DNA from: Pristionchus mayeri | Taxonomy: Eukaryota > Nematoda > Chromadorea > Rhabditida > Neodiplogasteridae | Reading direction: 5' to 3' | DNA: 64,000 nucleotides | Assembly: GCA_036245805.1 (NCBI GenBank) | Contig: BTRK01000004.1 | Span: 27,637,541-27,701,540, forward strand | Shown here: one piece after another, positions 24,465 to 34,817 of the stretch | Numbering within the stretch: the stretch's first letter is position 1 | How the letters are laid out: every line of letters starts with the position of its first letter | Notes under the pieces: generated by a model | The model's input: only the letters and a program-made list of their open reading frames with translations | Told to the model about the DNA's origin: nothing | Database searches by the model: none | Position numbers and translations under genes: made by a program

Positions 24465-26204
24465 TCAGTATTTCTTCCTTTCGAATGGCGCATTCTTTAC
24501 TTCCCACGCCTTGCTGAGATCGGCGAAATACGAATCACGAATGGATTCTGAAGAAGGATGGACGATGATGGGACGACGATTACTGCAAAGAATAACCCAA
24601 GTGAACAAGATCAGAAGAGTTCTCACCCGTGGCGTATTCTCAATTTGGCTTTGAATTCATCCCTCCAGAATGGCTGCGAGAAGCAGCAGAGAATGATCAC
24701 TGCTGCGAAGACTCTGCGAGTTTCGTGGAATTTCAACCTCTCAATTATCGTCTCACATGGCATTCAACGTATCGAATATGACTCCAGCAATGGAAGCCCA
24801 CGCACTGGAATGCCTATAATTACGGTTTCTTGGGTTTCACATCTCACGGATCGGATAGAATGTACAGTGAATAGAGGAGACCGACTGCTGCCAGAGAGAT
24901 CCCCAATGTGGAAACAATGGCGACGTTGCGAAGAAGCTGAAGAGAAGAGAGAGACGGAGAGAAGGGAAGAGATGAAGGAAGGGATCCCACCTCGAAGGCC
25001 CTGCAGTTCTCCACAATTTGGAATCTAGTTGATAATCTGTATCGATGAATCTGTTTCTCCATCACTTTGATGTGGTCGAGATTATGCTTTTGCAGTATGA
25101 GAGATGCCTGAGTATCACTCTTGCCCATCGAGGTCTTCCATGAGTTCTCACCAGTCCAGACCCGAATGTGACGATGGCAATTGCAATAACTTTCACAGGA
25201 ATAGACATAACGGGATCAGCTGGAAGAACTTGAACCTTTCAGTACCGAATTAGTTCCCAACCATAGGTGGTGTCCATTCCGAGTGCCACACTCACTACGA
25301 AGACAGTGGTGAGGATGAGGAAGGAGGCAGTGGGGTTACGTCGATTCTCGTAGTCTTCAAGATAGATCGTCGCAAGGAATCGTTCCACACACTTAATATC
25401 AATCCTTCAACTTTCCAGTACGCAAATTGTTTTCGTAAGTGTCAGTGGTCGTCCATTTCAGCTGCTTGTAGTGCAGTGTTTATTCCCTTTCAGAGTGACT
25501 TACGAAGGCAGTGAAGATGAAGACACAAGAGTAGAGATGGTAGACTCGCAGAACGGAGAAGATCATGAGGAAAGTGTACGAGACCTTACCCAGACCTGCA
25601 TTCTCATTGTATCCAATCATACTATCAGGAGACAGAATATTTTAATTACCTACATTGATCCAACCGATTTGATGGAAATGTAACAAAAGTTATTTGATCC
25701 ACCATTATTCGAGGCCAAAATGGTGTCATGGGAACCCCATGAGCTTCCAAATTGCATTTTCCATCTTCGTCTGTTCCCTCTCTATCTCTCTCCTCCTCCC
25801 TTTCACCCACCTTCGATCTCAACGATTTGATTCTGGAAGAAGAAAATGACGAGTCGACTGGAAGAATAAACGAAGCTGTGGGAGATGAAGAAGAGGAAGA
25901 CTCGAACGATGTTCGGATGGAATCGAGCACACTCAAGAGAGGTAAGAGATGGAGGGAGGAGAGGGATACTCACGTGTCTGACAGTATCAATGGATAGAGT
26001 GACCACTAGAGTGACTACGATGTGAGTGATTCCCTCGATGGAATTCATGAGGATGAAGATGAATTCCTGCTGGGGAGTCTCGATCACACTCAGATCTGCA
26101 TAGATGGCGATGAATCTGCAATCCACTCTTCCTTCTCCAGAGAGTGTTTCAATCACCCACCGACACGCGTGATTCGTCCTGTTATCGTTGCAGTTGTGAT
26201 ACAT
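24465..26204 (-). CDS. seven-transmembrane chemoreceptor, Sre/Sra-superfamily-like (copy C)
   Basis: The ATG at 26204 opens MYHNCNDNRTNHACR, parallel to the first exon of the receptor at 21646. The following exon encodes a loop and helix (FIFILMNSIEGITHIVVTL). The conserved motif ERFLATIYLEDYENRR lies near 25390-25340, RLSTRFQIVENCRAFE near 25050-24990, and AGVIFDTLNAM near 24790. The tail has DSYFADLSKAWE and stops at 24467-24465. Order and motifs match nematode Sre/Srab-like chemoreceptors. The gene is arranged tail-to-tail with its paralogue. The sequences have diverged clearly, so this is not a recent duplication. Confidence 0.75.
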
Positions 26205-26382
26205 GGGAGAGGGCTGCTGAGAGGGGGAAGAAGTATCCCTTCCCTCCTCCCTCTTCCTCTCACCCACAGATGCATAACCACTCATTTACCACGTGCTCCA
26301 TGTAATTACTCGTGAAATGGGCATTACAGATCACAGCTGATGGAAGGATCTTCGTACTCTATTGCATAGATTGAACGATTAT

Positions 26383-29300
26383 ATGCAAATGAACAAAACA
26401 ACGACGAATTGGAGGACGAAATGGTTTTTCTCCATTCACTTTCTCTTCATGAGTTCACGCGGAGTGGTTCACTTCGTCATCTGTGAGGGTTAACCTTCTT
26501 CATTTACTACAAATTAATACTAAGGTTTCCTTCTTCTCTTCGGATTTCTCTTGGCTGGTCAAAAATCGTTTGTATTCAAGTCGTCTGATAAAGAGAGTGA
26601 TTGAATCTTTTTCAACCTGAATTAACCCTCTTTTGTAGGTAGATGGAGTCGATACAAGGGGAAATTGATGAATAAAACGATGAAATTGGGCAAATACTTC
26701 ACTGCTCGGCCTCCTCTTGATGTGAGATAATGACAACGCAAGATTTTTAACGACACCCCCATTAGTTCTTATTTCTTGTAGGTGAATGCCTCAGACGTGG
26801 ATCGATCCCTTCTCCATGATATTCCCGAGGAGGTTCAATTCGATCCCTGCTCCACTTCAGAGCAACTCTGTCTCAATGGAGGGAAGTGCACGAACGACAG
26901 AGGAAAGTGAGTGGATCCTCCCCTCTCCATTCCCTCCTGATGGACTCCCGCAGATTCTACTGCAACTGTGGAGAGAAGCACTACGGGAGGAGATGCGAAC
27001 TAGTGGCCAACAAGGTATCACAATCGACTCATCAAGTACTTCATTGTCTTCAGGCTGCGTGCACGGGGCACTTGTGCAAGAATGGAGCCATTTGCTACTC
27101 GTGAGATTGACCTCTCCCCTCTCTCCTCCTTCTCTCTCTCTTACAGTACTCCCGATTCTCAGAAGGTACTGAAAAGAGATAAGTTGACGACCTTCAACGA
27201 GGACCTCGACACCTACAAAAAGTGCAGGAATGATGTGAGTGTATGAGAGAGAGAAGAAGGATGGAAGGACCTTGCAGAAGACGAAGAGTGCAGATGAGTG
27301 TGAGAGGATGAAGAAGGAGGGAAAAGAACCAACGAGGGAAGACTTCGATGATATATCGAGAACTGTCTACTATCGGTGAGGGGTGGAGTGGAATACATTC
27401 GTGATAGACTGCCTTGCAGATGTCAATGTCTGCTCGGATTCCAGGGGCAACTGTGTGATTACACGAGGGAGGAACGACTGTGAGAGGGGGAGGAATCTCA
27501 TGGATGAGGATGAGAATGCAGATGTGACGAGGATTTCTGCATGGGTCACGGCTACGCCATCTCTAAGGGAGGGGAGTGCAGTTGTGCATGCGAACCAGAT
27601 TACACTGGAGAACATGTGAGAGGGAGTCGCCCCCATGGAAGAGAGAGACCCTTCTATTCCCTGCAGTGCGAGACTCTCCTTCCCTGCTCTGCCTTCCCCT
27701 GCCACAACGAGGGAATCTGCAAGGATGAGTACAACGAGGCTGATCGCACCTTCACTGCCAGGTCACACCCATCCCACCCTTCCCCGAGTGATGGCATGGA
27801 GGGACTAAAATACTGAACTGTTCTCATTCCATTGCAGATGTCAATGTCCCGAATTGAAGGGATTGATGGGTCTGAATATTGCGATCGAAGGTCATTTACT
27901 TGATTAAAACGAGTTGCAATTCTTATTCCAGGAGAGCATTGCGAGAAACTAACCCTCAACGATGGTCTGCTTAGTCTGAATCCATGTGGAAACGTGCATG
28001 AATATTTCACAGCAATTAAACAATTCGAAGCAAAGAATAAGGAGTACTTATATATTTCAAAATCAATTGCAGTTCTCGTTTCAGTGACTACAAATTTACG
28101 TCTCCGGGATTTAAAAATCCCGACAACTCTGATACAAATCATGTATTAGCGGAGACAATCAAAAATGAAATCTGCGGATTGGTGCAAAAGTGAGAGTCGA
28201 TTTGTAGAGTGGAGAACGATTGAAGTTATTCAGTTGCGATTCGTTCACGGTCAGCATTTGCAACAACCTCGATGGAGTCTGTGGAGTAGCAGCAGGCTTC
28301 CTTCCATTGATGGCTGAATCGACCAGTCAAGGAGAAGGATCGGGTCAGTTCTCTTCATTCCTTTCATCGAAGAAGTCTCGATAGTCAAAGTGTGATTCTC
28401 AGCAGATTCATCTGGTCGAGTTATCTTTCCTCTTCCTCGCTGTGTCTGTCCTCTACTCTACACGGGCAGATTGTGCGATGTGAGCTTCCCCTCTCATTCA
28501 TTTCTCCTCTCCCATTAAAAATCTCATTTCCAGCAAAAACTGGAAACACTTTGTCATCCCACAACCGCTGAAGAAGAAGATGGAATCACATTCGTAAGAA
28601 ATACCATCTAGATGCAATCATTCGCAGGTTCAGGAAAATCGATGCACTTCTGAGAACCACGGAACTTGCTCAGTTAATGAGAATAACGAGAGATTCTGTG
28701 TGTGAGTTGAATTATAGAAGGAATCAATGTAGCAAGATTATCTAAAACACAAGATCATAGTTATAATCAGTTCATCCTCGTTCATCTCTCATTCAAACAC
28801 TCCACTCTTTCTCTCTCCTCAGATGCCACGATGATTTCGTAGGACAGAAATGTGAGATATATTCTCCCTGTGCAAGAAAACCATGTGGATTGAATGTGAG
28901 TGAGGAAGGATAAAGGGAGGAGAAGGAGAAGACTCAGGCCGAATGCATTCCTCTTCCCTTCGAACAGAGTCTGCCAGGAGAACAGAGCTATCGATGTATC
29001 TGCGAAGTGGGAGACGAACAGAATGGTACGGTAGGAAGAGAGGAAGCTATCGATGAGTGACTCCAGGCAATCAGTGCATCTACAATGGAAAGGGGAAGTG
29101 TGCGGGGAAGGAAAACCCGTGCAACCATGGGAAGTAAGAGAATTGAGACCATTGAGACTCACAATGGAGTGAGATCACTAATGAACTCTGAGGTGTGTGA
29201 GTTGTCCCGATACATCAGGAGATGAATCGAGTATTTGCAATGACGATGAGCAGAACAGAGGATTCAGGTTGGTCGTGTCCCCCCTCCTCTCTCTCTATCT

Positions 29301-30303
29301 GCAGATGCATCTGTGCTCCTGGATTTGCCCCTCCTTTATGCCTAGCTCCATATGGTCAGTGGCAATCTAAAGAAATGGCATGAAATAAGTGTGTGGGTGT
29401 AGGTCCCTGCGAGGCGCATCTCTGTCTCAATGGGGGAATCTGCAAGGTCAACGAGGAGCACACGTACGAGTGAGTGGAGGAAGAGTGAAGGAGAGAGGGG
29501 GAGGAGTCCCTTCCAGTTGTTCGTGTGCCCCCGGAACTACTGGAGACTACTGTGATACAATCAGCGATTACTGCGAATTTGTCGGTGAGTCGATCACTCG
29601 CTTAATCTCTTCATCTCAATTGGCAGGGAACAGAAAGTGTGGGAACACAGGGAAATGCAGCAATACGAATGAGTCCATTCGAGGGTGGGGGAGGAATATC
29701 TCGCCTCTACTCCATCCACTCTTCCAGTTTCCTCTGTTCTTGTGAATGGGAGTATCGAGGTGCAGATTGCGAATTATTCGTGGGCAAATTGGCTGGATTC
29801 TACCAGATGTTCGATGTGAGTCCATCTTATCTTTGATCTTTGAACTTTTTAATCTCAGGAGAACTACATGTACTCTTATCCGATCGCCGCTGTCTTCTTA
29901 TGTGAAATCTTCCTAATTCTTGCCGAATTTATATGCGGAGATCGAGCAGAAAGAAGAAGAAGGAGGAAGAGAGGAGAGAGAACGAGGTTGGCTATCCATC
30001 CATTCAAGACTGAATGGACCAATTCGAGTGTCTCCACTACGAATCCACCGAGTAAGGTATCGAAGACTTCGAATAGCTCAAAGAAAGCGGAAGGACCATC
30101 TGGAGTTTCGGCCCCTGAGATTCCCATCGTTGGTGATTCTCACCTCTCTCCATTGACTGCTCCCTTCAGGTTGTTGCTGCAGTTCCTCCGTTGACTCCTC
30201 TCCCAGATCAACAGGTTCATTCCAATAATTATTGCCTATGATAGCCATCTTGTAGGTGCCCGTCCCTATTCCATCGACTCCTCCCACTGCTACTCAAGTC
30301 TGA
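26383..30303 (+). CDS. multi-EGF single-pass membrane protein
   Basis: The ATG at 26383 (or 26389 in frame) gives a signal-type N-terminus (WFFSIHFLFM). The first exon ends at an ATCT|GTGAGG donor in phase with the exon at about 26638. EGF-like units recur: CLNGGKCTNDRGK, CNCGEKHYGRRCE, CKNGAICYS, CHNEGICKDEYN, CHDDFVGQKCE, CLNGGICKVNEE, CSCAPGTTGDYCD and CSCEWEYRGADCE. They are separated by a charged spacer near 27180-27360. Near 29880-29950 there is a transmembrane helix (YPIAAVFLCEIFLILAEFI), followed by a very basic stretch (RAERRRRRKRGER) and a Ser/Thr/Pro-rich cytoplasmic tail ending at TGA 30301-30303. The architecture suggests an adhesion or signalling receptor. No specific orthologue is recognised. 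Exons between 27890 and 28660 are uncertain. Confidence 0.7.
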
Positions 30304-30404
30304 GAAGGGTCGAGACCCCAAATATCTAACACAACCTGTAACGCATTGAACGATAAACATTTGACAATAGTTTATCTTCTCTGAACTCCTAACGAGTAGG
30401 ATAT

Positions 30405-33400
30405 TCATACTCGGCTGATCATCTTCCTACTCCTGAATAGTTCCTCCTCCGAGCAGTATCTCTCTGCTGAACAAGGGGCGGAGCTGCATGAGTAATAGAA
30501 CGGAAGATGACAATTGCCAGTGAACCTGAAAAGGAAGATCAACATAGGAGATACATGGCACATCTGGGACGAGGAAGAAGCTAGTACCACTCAATCTTCT
30601 TGGATGTCCCCTTCAGGGCGTACGCACAGTTCTGGTTATCTGAATCACAATATCTCCACGATTCCTTTCTCGTCTCACTCACTTTCCAATTCTGGTTCTT
30701 GCACTGCCCAGTTCGAGTAGGTGTGGTCTTGCTGAAACATGAATTGATGATTCATTCGCTCTCACAGTTCATACCTCATCAGTCCAATTGAATCCATTCG
30801 AGTCATGACGGAGGCCGAACCAATGGGGAAGACCCTTCACTGCAAACGCAACGTTTATCACCCCCCCCCCCTGATCTCCTAACTGACCTCTAATGAGATA
30901 TTCTTCCTCTTCCTTGCTTCGAATCGTTGCCAATCCCATCTGTTCATTCTTGCAGTTCTGCACTGCTCTATCGAATGGGGCTGGATCGGCCATCGGTTGG
31001 AAGCATCCCACTGAATTGCCCCATTGAAGACTGATCACCCGAGTAGACCACTCACTCGTTGGTTTCTTGCTGCCAGTCTTCTTAGAGGAAGGACAGAAAC
31101 AGTTCACTGCAATGATAGAGTCTTTCCTCGGATTGAGAGGTAGACTCACCTTCGCAGAATACCTTGAGATTGAGGTTGTAGTCGAGAGTGAGATCATCGA
31201 AGAAGAATCCAGGGGAGGCGAGACTCTCCAGAAGGGGCTGACGAACTGCCCCTTCCTGCACGAAATCTCAAATGCTTTTTCTCATGGATGAGTCACGATA
31301 ATCAGTATGTTTCATCCTCCTCCTCACCAGTGACAACGATTGTTCCTCCGTCTTGCTTGAATTGATCTGCTGCTGCGACCTTCGCTGGCCTCAATATTAA
31401 TCAATATTTGGGAAAGGGGGGGCTACTCTCTGTCACTGTTAACAGTTAGTGGTTGGTAGGTGGTGACTATGTAGAATAAGTACACTACTCACGGGCGAGT
31501 ATTCGTGATGAGGTAGATCACTCGGGGAACTTGAGCACGATGCAGTTCAGGAGGAGAGTAGAAGTTGAAGAGATATTGAGCTGCCTTGAAGGATCTGCAA
31601 TGAGGGATAGTTGGGGTTTCAGTCTGCATCATCACTCCCTCCCCCCGTCACGAATACCAGAGCACATTTAAAAATATTCTAAATTTCCATCTCTTGTCTT
31701 GTCTGGAAGAATAAGTAAATGCGCAGTTTGCATATCTCGTAATCTTGGAATTGAATTGAAACTAGATGGAGTGGTCATTCCATCATTTCTTCACATTGGG
31801 ATGCGGTCCCTCGCTCTCCTTCTCCTCTCTCTCTTCCTCTTCTCTCATTGTGATAAGAAGAATGTATCCTCCCCCTTCCTTCTCCATTCTAATCCATACT
31901 TACAGACTCCTCCCTTCACAGAGGAAGAGGAACAGGCACTGAATCCAGCTGATGACGTGGACGAGGTATCCCCCTTCTTCTCACCCCTCCCCCTCCCCTT
32001 CCCTTCCTCTCTTTCGAGTCTGCTCCCTTTGTAGATCCGTTTCACAGTGGCGTATACGATCAAGACTTCGTATTGCTTCGAGGCAGAGACTCAATCTGGA
32101 TTCGAGATGTCCTCTCCTACCCTCCCTTCTGGTTCATCTCTCTCTCTCTTCAGATGGGCAGGCACTCTCGATCTTTACGGTCAACTGCTGTGGTTGGGGA
32201 AGTTGACTCGTGACTCGTGCAGGGTGAATATCTCCCCCATACTTTCACTAATCCCCTCCCTCTCAGATTCATCAGAAGTATGAGACGCGATTCGAGGGTC
32301 AAGCCATATTCGTGGGTAGGTCAAAGGGGGTCAATGGGGAGAGAGAGAAGGCATCGCAGCTTCTCTAATGGACGTCCTCGAATGCATCCAGGGAGGAAAC
32401 ACTGATTCATGCGATCCGAGGTGAGAGAGAGGAGGGAGAGAGAGAGGAGGGAGGGAGGGGGGAGAGAGAGAGAGGGTCTTCAATCCAGGGGAGAAGTCGT
32501 CTTCATCGATATGAGGGAGGAATTCGTGGATGATTGGAGCATCGAGATGGTCACTGTCAACTCGATCTTCGAGGTAACAAGGAGATCTCTCCCTCTTCTC
32601 TTATGATCTCTGCTCCTTCCAGTACGATCTGCAGACATACAATACTTCATTCGAGCACTCGATCCTCGATCCATGCAAAACTCGAATGGATGAACCAGCC
32701 ATCTACCAGATTGGACCTTCATCGGGTAGGAGAAGGGGAGGAAGAGAAGGTGAAGAGATGGAGGGAAGAGGAGAGATTGCAGGTCAGATGGTCAAACTGA
32801 AGAAGATGCCCCAAGTGATGGACTGGATCTCCCATCGATCGGAATAACCAACCAAATGCATCCCTCAATTGCCTTACTCCATACAATAAACGTTATTCTG
32901 TGTATATTCCGTTAGTTTGAGGTGTGAAATTGTTTGGGGATTAGGATTAAAGTGATGAGAACGAGAGAAGATAAGGGAGAAGGGAGACAGTAGACCACGC
33001 ACCAACTAGACATTGCAAGATTTCACAAACTCCTCAAAAAGGAAAGATGCGAATGACAATGACTCACTCAGCGAAGTTAAACTCGAGGAAAGGCTCGCTC
33101 TTGATGTAGGAGAGATCAGTGTCAGATGACATGTTGAAGAAGAAGTGGATCTGAGGAGATCAAAGATCAGGAGGAGAAGGAGATATCGTACCTTAGGCCA
33201 TTGGGAAGCAGTGATGAGACTGATCCTCGAGTACTTGGGAGTGGAGAAATCATCTAGATTCATCCGAGAGATGAATGACTCGATGATGGAAGTTGTCTGC
33301 AATGTTCTTCTCCCCCTTCTTCCCCTTCTCCCCCTTCTCCCCCTTCTCCCCCTTCTCCCCCTTCTTCCCCTTCTTCTCCCTTACTTCAATCACTCCCGAT

Positions 33401-34205
33401 TGTCCCATTGCTTCCGAAGTGTCCAGGATGATGACCTAGAATGTAGTGAATATAATGAGAAGAGAAGATACTTCGTACGATGTCCATCCACAATTCCTCC
33501 GCCCATTCCTTCGCCAGACCAGATTCATCCATCTCACACGCACAGAAACCACCTGGAAGGGATGGAATAAGGGATGAGGAGAGAATATGGACAATTATTG
33601 AAGATCGAGTTTGTATCAAATGATGACGAGGGCACAAACGAAGTATTTGTGAAGTATCGCCGATTAACACGAGCAACAACAGAAGTACCGGATTCTTATG
33701 AGCGTTTAGTGGAACTCTCAATCGTTGACTCCATCAATGTAGTGATTACCCTTGGTAGTGGGTGCCGTAGTGGTGGTTGGCTTGGCTGCCTCAGTTGATT
33801 CCTTGGGTGCTGGGTCTTCTCTCTGGTCTGGTCCATCAGTCACTACTGGTTCGGGATCCTCTCGCTGTACGACGAACTTGCTCTGGCAGCAAGTATCCAC
33901 TCCGTCTTGTCTCACACACGTTCGATCACTCTCAGGGCACATTCCATTGAAGCACTCTGAAGACGAGGTACGTGATCAATCATTGTTGTGTTGAAACTAT
34001 GCAAGGGCGATCGATCACTTACCGTATCCGGGATCGACATGAGTGCATGCTAGTTGTGTATTCACCGTCAATCTCCCGATGGGATGACCATCACGAGGAG
34101 CTGCGAGTGAAAGGAGGAGGACTACAAGGGTTAATGAGTGAGCAATTAGGACAGAAGTTAGTTACCTTGTGCAAGGATGATTCCGAGAGGGGCGATATTC
34201 ATCAT
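30405..34205 (-). CDS. secreted Cys-rich / vWA / C-type lectin protein
   Basis: The start is at ATG 34205 (or the next codon), with a short hydrophobic N-terminus (IAPLGIILAQ). A Cys-rich segment (CFNGMCPESDRTC, DTCCQSKF) and a Thr/Pro linker follow. The exon ends ACCAAGG|GTAATC at about 33763, in phase with GFCACEMDESG near 33548. A von Willebrand A domain starts MDIVIILDTSEAMG, continues over exons near 33300-33192 and 33152-33069, and resumes near 31600-31490 with VPRVIYLITNTRP. The C-type lectin domain spans about 31170-30405 (CFQPMADPAPFDRAVQNC, HWFGLRHDSNGFNWTDE, NCAYALKG). The stop is at 30407-30405. vWA plus lectin is a common nematode secreted architecture linked to immunity or matrix. 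The metal site reads D-T-S-E-A instead of D-x-S-x-S, and no EPN motif is seen, so metal binding may be altered. Confidence 0.75.
31801..32847 (+). CDS. small secreted protein nested in a vWA/lectin intron
   Basis: The ATG at 31801 begins a clear signal peptide (MRSLALLLLSLFLFSHC). Exons follow at about 31907-31965 (acidic), 32036-32108 (FTVAYTIKTSYCFEAE), about 32270-32315 (YETRFEGQAIF), 32361-32419 (ECIQGGNTDSCDP), 32476-32571 (VVFIDMREEFVDDWSIEM), 32624-32724 and about 32783-32847, with stop TAA 32845-32847. All introns have GT-AG signals on the + strand. AATAAA lies near 32886. The host gene is transcribed from the other strand, between its vWA exons at about 33070 and 31600. The predicted protein is about 170-190 residues with a few Cys. 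No family is recognised. Confidence 0.65.
33310..33383. repeat. CTTCTCCCC nonamer minisatellite filling an intron
   Basis: About eight tandem copies of a 9-base pyrimidine unit (CTTCTCCCC, variant CTTCTTCCC), purine on the coding strand. They make up almost the whole intron between the vWA exons ending GVIE and beginning TTSIIE. The sense-strand intron runs GTAAGG, purine repeat, ATTGCAG, so it lacks a normal pyrimidine tract except for the last few bases. Confidence 0.9.
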
Positions 34206-34817
34206 CGGGGTCAGAGGGAGAGGAGAGTGCCACTCTGCTTATATCGGAATGATAAGAGAGGTGACAGATGGATAAGCCCCCTCCTACATCCATTCCACCC
34301 TCCACCGTCATTCTACTTTCTACCCCATAATGTAGCGATTAACAGGAATGCAGAGGGTCTAGTGTCATCTTATGACAGTTAAAGCATCATATTGCGATGT
34401 GCTACTTATCTAGTAAGCTGAAGTGATAATGACTCGTGACTCGGGAGGAGGTTACACCTCTTTTTATAGCTGCTCGCGACGCGTTGATTGCTCGATTGTT
34501 CAGCGGTTTCATGGAAGGGTCCACGGAAAAGCGTTACTCTCTAACTCCTCGAGAAGTGGCGAACAGTTGATTGTTCAGCAGATTCACGAGTGCGAAGAAT
34601 CTTCAAATATTTGTTACTCTCTAAACTGAGAATGAAATCGAGGAAGTGAAGAGAAGGTTTGAGATTTATAAGTGAGTCAGATTCGCCGATGATGATAAAG
34701 TTTATCGAAAAGAGAAATTGTATAGAAATGATTAGGAATGGAAGATGATTAGTGAATGTAGATATGTATAATCGATCCTGGATTACTGGACTACGGTATT
34801 CTAAGAATACGGTATGT

